From positions 6,507,001 to 6,571,000 of the forward strand of contig CP099841.1 of NCBI GenBank assembly GCA_030062745.1: a stretch of DNA of 64,000 nt. Direction: 5' to 3'. Below are positions 11,701 to 23,240 of the stretch, one piece after another; the stretch's first letter is position 1, and each line of letters opens with the position of its first letter. Made by a program: the position numbers and the translations under genes. The notes below the pieces were generated by a model. It searched no databases and was not told the origin of the DNA. It worked only from the letters and a program-made list of their open reading frames with translations. Origin of the DNA: Capitulum mitella (Eukaryota > Arthropoda > Thecostraca > Pollicipedomorpha > Pollicipedidae).

Positions 11701-14199
11701 ATTACCTCAAGAACTTGTCGGGCTTTGGGTCACTTGCAGGCATGGCTTTTCCAGAATCGTATGCCTCTGCAAACGGGTATGGAATTAATGACGGTGATGT
11801 TCCTTCGTCTCGCGGTTCGCCTATTTGAGTCCTTTTTTCCGAGTTTGCTTCAGCTCTGAACAAAAATATGGCAGGCTCAACCCAGAATCGCGACTAGTTT
11901 ACCGAAGTGGGCGGCGCTGTTATGGGTAATCCGTTTCCAGAAGTCTGTGGTCATAAATACCCGCGGTGCACTGAACGGTTTATTGTTCGCTTTGTTTGAA
12001 CTTCAAACCGCGCTTTTGCGGCATTGCGCACAGGAATTAAGGACTCCATTTCTCGCGAATAAAGATGTACTCATGCACAACCAGACAAACGTCAAACAGC
12101 ACGATACATCCCTTCATGGCCCGCTCGGCACCATTTTCAGCAAGATACCGCATATTCCGGACTGGCTGGGTTTTTCCGGATTTCCGCTCGTCCCTGACAT
12201 TCCGTCCCGGTCCGGTCGGCTCGGTAAATGATTCTAAAAATTTTCGTCTGTCTGCTCGGCCGGCCGCGTTCGTCTGCTCCCAGCGGTATGAATCACCAGA
12301 CACACGCAGTCCCGGAGCGCGCTCTTAAAGTGCAGTGCCTCCTAAATCCCTCAGACGCGCTCGACTATCAGCAGAGAAGGTTCCGCAACGGCCCGCACAC
12401 GCTACGCTCGTCAGGCCCTTCGTCACAGCTCTGCCACCGCGCGCACGGCCGGGCTGGAAATGGAGCCGGAACGAGAGCGAGAAGCAGGAACCGTGTGGCG
12501 AGTGAGTATGAGAGAGGACAGGAATCCGTGGTCTCGTAACCATGACACTCGTGCGATGTGATTTCAGTTGGACGATGCACGGCCCAATTTGGGGTCTCCA
12601 CACCGTTGGATCGGTTTCGAATCTCCGATCAGTTTGATGATGCAACGGACGACGACTTCTGGGAAGCTTGAAACCGCGCAAGCACAAGTGACCGACGCTT
12701 TTCTACGCGTACGTGGTTTCAAGACTCCGAAAAGTAGCCGTTGGTATCTGACGAAATGTGCACATGCACACAAAACAACAAAATTTCATCAAGTTAAAGT
12801 GGTTTATGGTCTGACAGACACGGTTCAGTACCGCGTACTGGCTTGGCTAGGTAACCAATGATGCCCATCGAATCAAGTGAAAACAAATTAGGTAGGACTT
12901 TGCTGCCACATATTCAGGCTAAATTATCGGCTCGGGTCCAACACAGGAGAGCTGTTACTTGCATTGTACCTTTCAGAATATTGGACTGGTAAGGATGATG
13001 GCATATGTTTCCTAGTAGCAGCATCCGAAATTCCATTACATTACGGCAGGACTATTTTCAGCGGAAAATGCAACGAACCATATAAGTATGGAATACATCA
13101 CGGCGTGGTAAAGCTCGTCGGAAAGCAAGCAAGAACGACAAATTTGCGGTCTGCCTCTCGGTGTGTCAACGAACGTTATCGACATTTCATTTTCGAGCGT
13201 TACAATAAAGGCAATTACCTTGATTATGTTTTAAATGCCCGAGTAAAAATAAACTTTACCCAGTTATAGAAAAGAAGTTGAAATAAACCCATACGCAATT
13301 TAATGCCCGGAGAAAAACATGGAAAACCTCACGAACGGAAAATTCCATTTGACAACTTCAAGGCGGAATTCACGCAGCATTAAACCAACCTATCGCCATC
13401 GCGTACATTTCTGCAACATGACATAGCACAACATAGTAAACATTTTTGGCATGTTTAATAAACATTTAATCAGTAAGAAATGTAATGATTTTTGTTTCTG
13501 AAACGCGCCCATTGAAGCATGAAGGAAATTTCAGGATGGATACTGAATCAGCTACAATAATCTTTAAATTTCGTCTTCATTCCCTTCCACGTATGATTTC
13601 TCGACGGATCCCTTGCCTTCATCGAAGGCAGGGGACGAACCGACGTCACCACGGAGCGTCGAGGAGCATTGCGAAGGATACACTCTAGATGCACAGCGAC
13701 AAGTGAAGCCCGGTCGTCAACCTTGCGCTTTTGATAGGGGCCTGGGAGCCGTTTCCAACGCATGGGTGAACACTGAAGCAAAGTCCAAGACAATAAAGAG
13801 GCAATGTAAACAAACCGGAAACAACATTCGACGAAGAAAACGGACGTAATTTGCTGTTTTTCGAGTGAAATAGCTCTTTCTACCCTCTGAACGACCGCGC
13901 GTTTCGCGCAACATTCTCGGATTGCTATTGATCGAACACTGCTTTCTAAGCCCATTGCCGCGTCAACAACATCGATCAGGCTGATTGCTCAGGCCGGTCG
14001 GACGCAGCACATTCCTGAACTATTCGGGGCGCCCGGACCACCGCCACTTCCGGTCAGGCTGGCGATCACTCCGCCCATTCACCAAGAAACTGGCGACGAA
14101 TCAATGCTGGCTAGTACACCCCAGGTTTTCTCCCACACGCGCACTCCACGCACATATTCCCATCCCCAAATCCTGCTCCTCTGACATTTGCAAGCACCC
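11701..14199. other. intergenic, nothing recognised
   Basis: Ordinary composition throughout, slightly GC-rich near 12180-12480. I find no RNA gene, no convincing exon and no clear repeat. Confidence 0.45.
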
Positions 14200-14930
14200 G
14201 TCCTATCCGGTCCGCCCAACACAGCCGCCTATGCCCGGCCGCAGCACTCACCGCAACACGATCAGAGATCCTCAGCGCTGAGCTCCAATACGTCGACGTC
14301 GCGGCACGCTCACTACATGACGTCGCGGCCCTCCGACCGCCACCGTTCCCGTCCGACCCTCACCGCTCGGACGCCCGGCCCCGACTGGCGATCCGGCGGC
14401 GGCTGCCGACAGGCTAGCCGGGCAGGGCCGCGCCGACCCGCGCCGTCCGGGTCATCCCCCCCCCGCCCCAGGGGCGGCGGCCGCCGGCGGCTGCAGTCTC
14501 CCCCCCCCCCGCCGCCGGCCGGCGCCCGCCGTCGCGTCCTCAACCGCCGCTTTTGTGCCGGCAGAGGGTTATTTGGTCAGGCGGCCCCGGCGGGATTCTG
14601 GCGTCAGTGGAGTGATCCATCAGCCAGGTGCAAGACAATGGTCGGTGATTGCGCGGCCGGCGGCCACCTGTGAACGCCGCGTGTGGACGCGGCCCGGGGC
14701 TGGCGGCGGCGGCCACCCCGCGCGCGCCGCCTCCACAAATAAAGCCATCCGCGAGCCCCTCGGTCGTAAAGACGGCGGCCGCTCCGCGTTTCCGCCACTC
14801 GCTGGGTGCGAGCCGCCTCCCCGGCCGGCTATGCTGGGACGGGCCGGACACGTGCGGAGCGGGACAGTTCGGACAGCCAGTCCTCTCGACGAGGAGGCCC
14901 GACGGACAGGCGAGAATGGACCGATCTGAA
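14200..14930. other. CpG island 6
   Basis: Very GC-rich with C-runs (14456-14464, 14502-14510) and CCGCCG repeats. ATAAAGCC occurs at 14739-14746 in a GC-only context, and GTCGTAAA at 14763. It may be a promoter or enhancer island. No exon is supported. Confidence 0.55.
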
Positions 14931-16489
14931 GAAATGAAAAATGCGTCTTGTCGGTATTACTTTTAATGCGGAATACACTGCACGTTTTAGCCAACTTCAG
15001 AAGCATCGACATATGTATTATGGGGCAGATTCTAAACCGTGGACTCTTTTCGTCGAGTTTTATGGGTGGATTCTTTGGGAGAAAACCTTGACTTTGTTTT
15101 GTTATATTGGCGCACACTGAAGAAAGCGTTCACTTTCCAAGCAGCCATTGAAAACCCGTTTGTTGTGTGTTGAGCAATGACTGCTATAACAAAATGAGCT
15201 ACACAGCTGAAATCAAGAAGTCCAGGATTGATTTAGGAGATTGGGCTCTCATCAGACAAACTCTCCTAGATTCCCCAGACTTTCCAATAAAAAAAAAAAT
15301 CGAACGTACCAGGGAGGAATGACCGTTTTTGTATCGCCAGTAGCAATGTGTTTGAAAAACATCACTGTCTTAGTTCGTCCCTTGAACTTCGTTAACATAT
15401 TTCTGTCTTGCACTCCTTTGCATTCCACGCTGGTGGTCGCGAGAAGACGACGTCTTGTAATCCTTTAAAAGTAACATTACTTCTAGCACAAACAAAGACG
15501 TAATGTCCGGGTGTCACCGTTAAAATGTTCCGATCTCCTCTCAGACTGGCGAACGGATGTTCATCAGATGCCTGACTTGAAATGCGTTTGCCTAGATCGG
15601 CCGGGGAATGGGCAGGATTGAGACGAGACCCGGCCGCGGGCATTAAAACGACCCTGCTCCGATGTCCTATTTGCGCAGTCAATTCACAGGGAAACGCCGT
15701 CAGCAGGGCGCTGCTTGCCGGCTGCATCGATAAGCTTGACGTCTGCAGGCCTGTCTGGCCTGTCGCCTCCGGGCCGGCGTCAGCGCAGTCATCGGCTCAG
15801 GCGGCAGACTGGTTGCTTCATGTTTCAGATGGGGACGAAATGCCGCTCAGAGGGGAGAAACATTTGCTTTTATAATCGAGAACACGCCGGGAGAAACGCG
15901 CCTGTGATACTGAACACGGCGGGGAAAGCACTCCTAAGAAGATGCGGTCTACAGCGTCCTCCGGGTCATGCTGAACTGCATCGTGGTGGGCATAAATCTA
16001 GGGGGAGGGTGCATTGCGCATGGACCGTCCAGCGACGTTAATGAGGTAAGGTTTCAGCCACTGGACGCCTGCCACCACGAAAAACAAAAACAGTATGGTT
16101 TTGTTGCAAGTGTGAGAGAAACGTGCTCTTATGTAGTTCAAATATAACAAAAAGAACCCCACCAAAGAACCTCATCGACATTGAGGTGAACAATATAATG
16201 TTCAACTACAGAAGCGTGGATGTTTTTGGCATTTGGCATGTGGTGTGACTATGGATGAATGAAAGACATGGATCGGAATGGAAAGAAGAGACACACATCT
16301 ACATGTGGCATGCGCTGCTTTTTTCCAACTTGGTGTGAATGCTAACATCGCAGGGTGATGTTTGGGGTCGCAGGCGCACATAGCCTTCCCGGCAGGCGGT
16401 TTTCGTATGATTTCGGTTCAATCTGAGCTCTGCCCCTCCCCTTAAGAAAACCCCGACTGCGCCCCTGTTTGGGATCAAAGTCTATCATC
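14931..16489. other. intergenic, nothing firm
   Basis: Ordinary sequence with a short GC-rich stretch near 15590-15810. On the minus strand a CAGGGGCGCAG word at about 16459-16469, followed by G-rich sequence, resembles the outer end of some DNA transposons. I could not find its partner end, so it is not called as an element. Confidence 0.4.
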
Positions 16490-16671
16490 GGGACAAGAAG
16501 TCAGCAGGCCAAGGGGCATTTTTCAGCAGTTCCATTCCATGCAACACCATAAAGCCCATGTTAAAATTATTTATAGTTGATAGCGCCACTGCCAAGCTGG
16601 TATGCAGTTGCCCTACATGCCCAGTGGGCTACCACAAAGATAAAATCCATACTTAACAGGACTTCTTGTCC
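16490..16671. repeat. possible short inverted-repeat element (MITE-like)
   Basis: GGACAAGAAGTC at 16491-16502 is the reverse complement of GACTTCTTGTCC at 16660-16671, a perfect 12-bp match enclosing about 157 bp. Short non-autonomous DNA elements look like this, but no target duplication is clear. A chance inverted repeat is possible. Confidence 0.35.
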
Positions 16672-16896
16672 GGATCTGCCCGGAACCCCGGATCTGAGAA
16701 CACTACAATCCATATCAAGTAGTGCAGGTCCTGGTTAAGGGTGTAGTTTTGAATCGAAAAGAAATAATAGAAAAACAGGCAAGCGTATCGTAGTCGTATC
16801 GGCATGACGCCCAGTCGTAGAAGCAGCAGAAGTTCCGATTAGTACGACATGAGCTCCCATTTGGCACGAAAAACGAACATTGTGGCCAAAAGACGG

Positions 16897-16900
16897 AAAA
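16897..16900 (-). terminator. Pol III terminator of tRNA-Lys
   Basis: On the minus strand a TTTT tract follows the tRNA discriminator base by five nucleotides, the usual RNA polymerase III stop signal. Confidence 0.8.
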
Positions 16901-16905
16901 TGCAA

Positions 16906-16978
16906 CGCCCGAACAGGGGCTCGAACCCTGGACCGTTAGGTTAAAAGCCTAACGCTCTACCAACTGAGCTATCCGGGC
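16906..16978 (-). tRNA. tRNA-Lys (anticodon UUU)
   Basis: Read on the minus strand this is a complete 73-nt cloverleaf. The acceptor stem GCCCGGA pairs with TTCGGGC (one G-U), with discriminator G. The D arm contains the A box TAGCTCAGTTGG, the anticodon loop is CTTTTAA (anticodon TTT), the variable loop is short, and the T stem CAGGG/CCCTG encloses TTCGAGC (B box). No intron is present. A TTTT terminator follows. It decodes AAA/AAG lysine codons. All stems are intact, so this is a functional nuclear gene and not a SINE head. Confidence 0.96.
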
Positions 16979-18104
16979 TCGCGGCGGGTGGCCGAAAAAG
17001 GTCAAAGAGAAATGAAATAACTTACAAGAAAAACAACGTTCAACCACGCTGGCCCGCACTCCGCATTTCAGAAAAGGGGAAGGTGGTTTTTGCTGTAATC
17101 CCACCTACTGCACAACTGGCCTTTGGCTGTGTAAGGAAAAGGATGTGAAAAAGACCATTTGCATGTGGTCTGCAACGCCCATTTGGGGGCTGCTAAATTC
17201 GAGCAATTTAAAAGCAGAAACAAAACAGCCTAAGAAAAGAGCCTCCTATCATGCTATTAGCGAGCAGCGCCTCATGCGTGGGCTAGAAAACAACGTTACT
17301 GGCCGTCAGGCACATCTGTTGCGTCTGTCTTTGCGTATCACAAACGTCACCATTAAATGGGTCCGGTTTCAAATAACCGATAACGGTTCTTGCAGGAGAC
17401 GAAAGGTGATAGCTGTGGTGCACCGCAGGCAGCAGTTTGTGCGTACCTATGCACTGCTTGAATAATTTTTCGCGCCGTTGCACGCTGCTTGGATGGCGCC
17501 ATCAAGACCATCAACATACCCGATCTTTCGTTTCAGGTCGCAGATCGTATCTGTTGGTTCTGGCAAGTCCACACTTGGGATGCGGGAACTCCTCCACAGT
17601 TGGGCGGGGGGGGGGGGTAGGGGTGGCAAAGAAGCATTGTGGACCAATTCTTCACAGTCAACGCCCATAAAGCTGGCGAAGGGCAGATGTCTCCCATCCC
17701 CCGCCTCCCGTTTCCCCCGCCTTTGGTCCACACTCATCAACCGAATCGTTCCTGCATTCCCGAGGCGACCGAGACGCTCTTGATACAGTCTTAAAACCGA
17801 TAGAGACAACAGTCTGCACACTTATTTCCAGTCGCACCAAAGTTTTACGAAAGAGCCGAACAATTTCAGTGTCCAATCTCCAACTGCTAGACGGGCGAAA
17901 GGTTTCTGTTAGAGCCCTGCATACATATCTACAGAGTAGAACGAGGTGCCTCATTGGCAAACAACTAAGTGCATTCCACGCATTTTCGCAGTTTTTCTCA
18001 TACCTGAGCGAATGACGTAATTTGCATTTTCGAAACCTTGGCTACTGCAGATAATTTCTTGGACGCAGAGAATACCACTGACGAAAAAGCAACTTTGGTG
18101 AACC
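16979..18104. other. intergenic, nothing recognised
   Basis: Between the tRNA and the transposon target site. A run of 13 G lies near 17606-17618. Short frames show no recognisable domain. Confidence 0.45.
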
Positions 18105-18112
18105 ATGCAGCC
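18105..18112. repeat. 8-bp target-site duplication, left copy
   Basis: ATGCAGCC directly abuts the outer CAGGGCC end of the transposon and is repeated exactly at 22196-22203 on the other side. Eight-base target duplications are the hallmark of hAT-type insertion. Confidence 0.9.
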
Positions 18113-18147
18113 CAGGGCCTATTTTAACATGTTAACTGGGGGGGCAA
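18113..18147 (+). repeat. left terminal inverted repeat
   Basis: Outer 15 bp CAGGGCCTATTTTAA plus inner ACTGGGGGGGCAA, separated by 7 bp. Its partner is 22159-22195. The inner block is half of a local palindrome (18135-18160). Confidence 0.9.
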
Positions 18148-18160
18148 ATGCCCCCCCAGT
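18135..18160. repeat. subterminal palindrome
   Basis: ACTGGGGGGGCA (18135-18146) is perfectly inverted as TGCCCCCCCAGT (18149-18160) with a two-base spacer. A related GCACTTTGCCCCCCCCAGT block follows at once. Subterminal repeats of this sort commonly serve as transposase binding sites in hAT elements. Confidence 0.7.
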
Positions 18161-18867
18161 CGGGCACTTTGCCCCCCCCAGTCAAGAGCCTTTGCCCATG
18201 CAAAGAAAAAAAAAACGGCCAGGTGTACTAGCGTAACCAGGAGAGTATTCCATAAAGCGCTGCGCATGAGAGTCTCGCGAAGCAGCTTCTTATCAGCGAA
18301 GGATGTGTGAATCATTGAGTAATGTGGCAGCACACTTAGAACCATCACGTTATAATACGTATTGCAGGCACACCTAGTGACCGCTGGCGAGCGTGTTTCG
18401 TAATTAGTACCCCGGCACCCGATGCCGCGATTGTCTGGTGGGCGGCCAAGGCGTTTCATTGCATCGTAAGCACGTTAAAAATGATGATGACCATCTCTGA
18501 TGTGTTCAAGCTCAAGAAAACTGAAGGGTGAGCTGGTGGGCAGGGCGGTTTCGCTGTGGTGGGATAATGTTTATATGAACGCGGCAACAGTCCAGCAGTG
18601 CTGTAGTCATCACCAATCATCCTGATCCGAAAGCCCTGCTAAAATCCCAGTATGTAAGTGGTAGAACTTCATTGAACTAGGCGGTTAAACCCGAGTTTTA
18701 CGCGATGAAAACAGAAAATTAATCAGTCATATATTGAAACCGTCACTCTTGCTGCCCTTGTGCATGGGTTTGTGCATCCTATGAGCATGCTTCATCTGCT
18801 TCACGAACATGGCATAGCTCAGACTGCAGATAATGACGAGTGTTGATGATATCTCACTGAGGCGGGG

Positions 18868-19122
18868 CTAAGGCGAATACTTCAATTTGAGATGATTTTT
18901 ATTTTGGAGCCGATAATCTGGAAATGGAGCAGTTTGTTCTGCCTGTGTTGGGACAGCTTTTGCACTTTTGCGCAGTGTTGAAAAACATATGACCAAAATT
19001 CGGTGAGAAACTGTATTTTGGGGATACATTAGACCAACAGAAACTATCCCGAACAGGCAGCCTACTGCCTCATTTAGGAAAGAATCGAAGCTGCCGCAAC
19101 ATCTCGTCAGTATTCTGGCCAT
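18868..19122 (-). other. open frame inside transposon, unassigned
   Basis: An 84-codon frame on the minus strand lies between the left end and the transposase-like gene. It resembles nothing I recognise and is probably fortuitous. Confidence 0.15.
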
Positions 19123-19286
19123 CGTTTGCAGACTGACTTATATATCTGAAGTACGACACCCTGCCATGCCACGGTAACCCACGGAGCCGGTGTGGCAATT
19201 TCCCGCGCGTTCTTAGACGTCAGTATATTTAAGGACCACCTGCGTCAATGCAGAAAGTACCTTTTATAACGGAAGTCTGTGCCACT

Positions 19287-21469
19287 ATGGCTGCACCACG
19301 AGAAAAAAGCCGAACTTTGGTTGACCGGTGCTCAGAACTGCCTTCGCGGGGAGAAGTGCTGCAGCAATATTTTCAGTCCCACCATGTGGATAGACTTACC
19401 CAGAGGTAGGTCAAAACACAGATCGTCCGCAAAATGATGAAGGTGTGGAACAAAGCCCGTATTCTCACTGCACCGGAGCGGAACGTAATAAAGAAGCTCA
19501 ACAGAAAGCTTGACCAGTACCAACTGTCATCAAAGGCAAATTCTGGAGGTCCACCCCGGAAATTGACAAGAAGAATAAACGACAACCTCAAAAACCTTTT
19601 TGACCTTGCCCTTGTCGGCACCATTAAGACCATCAAAACCAAGAGAATAAAGACATTCTCCAGGCCCAAATGGAGCCAGGTCGCCGAGGCGTCATCGTGG
19701 TATTCGATAAGTTCCCTTCTGAGAAGGAGGAGCGAGCTCTTCAACGACAACAGTAGGCCGAAGCTTTAAAGGGCCCGCCGTTAGACTAAACAGCAGACCG
19801 AGCAGGAGGCAACTGCCCAGTTGGAATACTCGTCTACCGACAACACACAACTGACATATCAGGATGACCCGCAACCCTTGACCATGCCTTCCAAGCGGCC
19901 CTGCAGGAGAGCCAAGAACATCGCCACTCCTGATCAGGCAACAGCCTTCGATCGGACCAAACTCAATGATCGCTCTGCAATCCATTTCCTATCGGCGACG
20001 GCTTCGGCCCTCGGCCACGACTCCTCTGAACTGGCGATCACAGAAGCTCGGCCAGGCGGGCACGTAGATCGCAGAGGAAAGCCATTGCGGACGAAATCTA
20101 GCATTCTTTCTCCGTGCCACTCAACCTGGTGGTCCACTGGGACGGAAAACTGTTACATAACGATGGAAAGGAAAACGTGGATCGACTCCCTGTCATTTTA
20201 ACCGGTCCAAGAAATGCCGCCAAGCTCTTCGGCGGTGTTCCGAAGTTTGCAAGTAGAGCCGGAGCAACGCCAGCTGACGTTGTCGCGCATTGTCTGGAAG
20301 ACTGGGAGGTTTCGGACAAGGTCGTCGGCATGAGCTTCGACACCACCTCCAGCAATACTGGACAAGTTGTGGGAGCAAGCACGCTTCTTCAACAGAAGCT
20401 TGAGTGACAGCCTATTCACGTCGCTTGTCGTCATCATATCTTCGAACTGGTGGCAAAGGCGGCTTTCTCCACGCGCTTCGGTCCGTCCTCGGGACCGGAA
20501 TCTCCTTGTTCAAGCGCTTCAAGAAGAGATGGAGGCTCATTGACTGGAACAAGTTTGAAACCATGATGTATGAAGACCTGGAGCCAGCAGTGGCCGAGAC
20601 GTTTTCTCCTCCAAGGGTCGTGTCATCGCCTTCTGCCGTGAGAAGCTCGCCGAAATCCAGCCTAGCGGTGATTATCGTGAGTTCTTTGAGGTCTCGATCA
20701 TCCCCTTTGGTCAAGAGCCTCCACGGGGAATCAAGTTCCCCAACCCGGTGCTCTCCAAAGTGCCAGATGGATGGGGCGCATAATCTGCGGGATCAAGTTC
20801 TTCTTGTTTTGCCATCAGTTCTCCGTGACTCTCAGTGAATTGGGAGCACTCAAGCACTTCGTCTCTTTCATGGTTGTTCTGTACGTCAGTGCATGGTTCT
20901 GCTCTTCATCGGCGGTCAACGCTCCCGTGCACGACCTGGCCGTTCTGCAAAGCCTGATTTGAATGCTGAGATCTCGATGGGGACTTTGCCAATCACCTAT
21001 TATCTATTATAACATTATATATAACATATAATTTATCATAACAATCACCTATTATGGTATCCCAGCGAAGAACTGGCTGGTGTGTTGTTCTTCGACGAGG
21101 GCGTGCCATGTGAGATGAAGAGGAAGAGGATCGCGTCATTCCAGGAACAGGGATCGGAGAGGTCTCACAGCGAGCGCGGGTGGATCTCGCAGCAAAGGAG
21201 GTTCTCGTCTCAGGAAGATCATCGTCGACTTCATTACCGCAAAGTCGGTGGCCAACCTGCAAGCCTACGGCATCAACATGGACTTCCTTGCCGCCGATCC
21301 CGCTGATCGGGAGACAGCACCTGGCTCCAAGAACGCTAAGGAAGTCCTGTGCGGGATCGCGGTAGTTAGCGACTTCGCCGAACGAGCTATGGCTCTTATC
21401 CAAGTATACAATAAGGTACTGACGAAGGATGAAGGGCAAAAGCAGTACCTGCTGCAAGTCGTCGAATAG
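19287..21469 (+). pseudogene. decayed transposase-like gene of the 18-22 kb element
   Basis: An apparent start lies at 19287 (MAAPREKSRT...). A first segment runs in one frame to 19769 with one in-frame stop at 19407-19409. The coding sense then passes through all three frames. Recognisable blocks are VVHWDGK (Asp codon 20141-20143), GMSFDTTSSNTG (Asp codon 20339-20341), CRHHIFEL just after an in-frame TGA at 20405, and a C-terminal CGIKFFL...SELGALKHF block. The two Asp-centred motifs resemble the first two acids of an RNase H-fold DDE transposase. The CRHH block resembles the Cys-Ala-Ala-His segment of hAT proteins. Similar predicted proteins occur in several invertebrates, from general memory. 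At least four frame changes, internal stops and a 52-bp insertion make it non-functional. Confidence 0.75.
20990..21055. repeat. 52-bp AT-rich insertion flanked by a 14-bp direct repeat
   Basis: CAATCACCTATTAT at 20990-21003 is repeated exactly at 21042-21055, enclosing 38 bp of AT-rich, palindrome-prone sequence. Alignment with the relative at 58541-59758 (which reads gccaatcatctctggtatccc there) shows this is extra DNA within the pseudogene. A small insertion or slippage event is the simplest explanation. Confidence 0.65.
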
Positions 21470-22004
21470 CATCGTCGCCAGAACCCCGAGACCACAAAGA
21501 GGGTTGAAGTATCATTCCCACCTAAGCCACACTGCTGCCGACAGGACCAGTGACCCATGACCTGAGGCAGAATGTGAAGTGTCTTTCGATCCAGTGTGTC
21601 AAAAGGAGTACTATGATGTGCATTTTATGCATATCGTGCACTTGGTTTAAAAAACTGAAGCACAAAACACGTTTGGGGGCATTTCAGACACACCTCTCCC
21701 TGAACGAATCTCCCAGGGATCACAAGTCGACGGAGAATGAGTTCTTGCTGGGGATAAATGGAATGGTGTTCTTTGACTTTAATGGGCTCGGAATGCACAA
21801 AAGCCGGCGCGAATTTCATCAAAATAAAATAAAATCCAGGACAAACGACATACAATCTTCCTGTGAAAGTTGTTAAGAGTGTTGAACCAAGGCCATATTT
21901 TGCACACATGATTTTCTCCAAAAGACATATCAGTTAATGAGACAGCACTCTGTAAAGTGTTCATCGTAATGCGCCCTTATATATGTATGCCTTCCTTAGG
22001 AAAG

Positions 22005-22007
<3 letters not shown>

Positions 22008-22045
<38 letters not shown>

Positions 22046-22073
22046 TTTCCCTAGGAATATATATATATATATA
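22008..22073. repeat. (TA)n microsatellite, interrupted
   Basis: TA dinucleotides occupy 22008-22043 and 22057-22073, interrupted by a short cctttccctagg block whose inverse (cctta ggaaag) precedes the first tract. It lies within the right end of the transposon. Confidence 0.85.
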
Positions 22074-22158
22074 GATGAAGTGGACAAAATTCAATAAGGA
22101 GAACGCAAATGCCCGGGGGGGGGGGGGTGGTCTCGGCCAATGCGTCTCGTTCGCAGAA

Positions 22159-22195
22159 TTGCCCCCGCAGTCATTTTTCCTTAAAATAGGCCCTG
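22159..22195 (-). repeat. right terminal inverted repeat
   Basis: Inverse partner of 18113-18147. The outer 15 bp are identical, the spacer is 9 bp instead of 7, and the inner 13-bp block has one mismatch. A 12-G run lies just inside it near 22115-22127. Confidence 0.9.
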
Positions 22196-22203
22196 ATGCA
22201 GCC
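22196..22203. repeat. 8-bp target-site duplication, right copy
   Basis: ATGCAGCC, identical to 18105-18112. The perfect match suggests the insertion is not extremely old even though the transposase is badly decayed. Confidence 0.9.
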
Positions 22204-22679
22204 TCGCATAAACTATGAATCCTTTGGTACGGAAAGGCGAACTATCCATTACGGAGGTTTGAGCAAATTCTATTCTCCGCGTTTTGATGGGGATATCGCC
22301 GGAGACAAAATCCACAACGATCAGAGCTCCTTCGTAGCAGAGCTCCATCTATCGCTACGATATCCTTGGCGCATAACCACACCATTGGGTCGAGTCATGC
22401 CGATTTTCACACCACTCCCCGACGTATATTTGCTCGCCCTGACACACGTCTTGAGATATGAAAACTCATACACCCACATTTGCTGCTGCAGTATTGCCAC
22501 CGATTTGTCACATCACGTCCGTGAGCCCGATCGGACGATGGAGCAGCGAACCGCGGCCCTCACTACCCGCAACCAACGAAGCATGCCATTTCACCAACAT
22601 ATCCAGCTTCCGAGAAGGCGTCAGACATCGGCCGATGTACGGATGTCCCGCGCCTGGCCGCCGGAGCGCGATCTCGCCT
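22204..22679. other. intergenic, nothing recognised
   Basis: Ordinary sequence between the transposon and the next CpG island. Confidence 0.4.
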
Positions 22680-23240
22680 GGCGTGTCCCGTAATGACGAC
22701 GTATCATCTGCAGCCGACGGCGGCGCGGCGGCGACCAGGGGCCCCGGGCAATCCCGGGCTCATGTTACCCGGGATCAGAGCGCGACTCGGCGCGCCGGCC
22801 TGCGGGCAAGACGACCCCACGCTGGCGCTCCGCACAGAGGGCAGACCGACCAGCCCCGCGCCGCCAGGGCGACCCTGGCACCGCTGCGCAGTGACCGCCG
22901 GTACGCGCGCCGCCCCGGCGCCACGCCGCGCCACCTCCCCCGGAGAAAGCAGCCGACCGGCCGGTCAATTTAACGGCCATTTGTATGTCGGCCAGATAAT
23001 TGCAGACTCCAGTGCAAACAGTGGCATATATTACCGGGTGAGAGAGCCAGCTCGCGCTCCGGGCGCCATACATAATGATGGCGTCCCGCCGTCGGCGCGA
23101 CCTGGACGCCGGCGGGTGGTGACCCCGGCCGCGGCCAGCCCCCCGGGCGGCGGCGGCGGCCTAACCGAGCCAGGCAAACAGAGCGGGCCGTCCGGCGGTC
23201 GGCTCACTATTGTTCCGGCCCGCCATTACTCACCTGGCCC
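22680..23240. other. CpG island 7
   Basis: Dense CpG with GGCGGC runs. AT-containing words stand out: CAATTTAACGGCC and GCCAGATAATTGCAG at 22966-23006, and TACTCACCTGGCC near 23227. Some of these words (a CAGATAAT block and a CACCTG core) recur in CpG island 1. It may be a regulatory island. No exon is supported. Confidence 0.55.

Larger units (their letters stand above)
18113..22195 (+). mobile_element. complete hAT-type DNA transposon (4083 bp), decayed
   Basis: Both ends are exact. The outer 15 bp, CAGGGCCTATTTTAA at 18113-18127, is perfectly inverted at 22181-22195. An inner block, ACTGGGGGGGCAA at 18135-18147, is inverted at 22159-22171 with one mismatch. The element is flanked by the perfect 8-bp duplication ATGCAGCC. 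It carries a transposase-like gene in plus orientation at about 19287-21470, broken by stops and frameshifts, and a (TA)n tract near its right end. The 8-bp duplication and CA...TG ends point to the hAT superfamily. The protein is not close to any hAT family I can name. An internal fragment of a relative lies at 58541-59758. Confidence 0.9.

Noticed and set aside
16257..16285. miR-71-like sequence TGAAAGACATGG
   Set aside because: Only the first 12 bases match the mature miRNA as I recall it, and the flanks do not fold into a precursor hairpin.
16395..16470. DNA transposon terminus (minus strand CAGGGGCGCAG...)
   Set aside because: The style fits a transposon end, but no inverted partner or duplication was found.
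19404..19421. Intron explaining the in-frame TAG in the transposase (AG|GTAGGT ... CACAG|A)
   Set aside because: The interval would be about 16 nt, far below any real intron, and the rest of the gene has further frame breaks.
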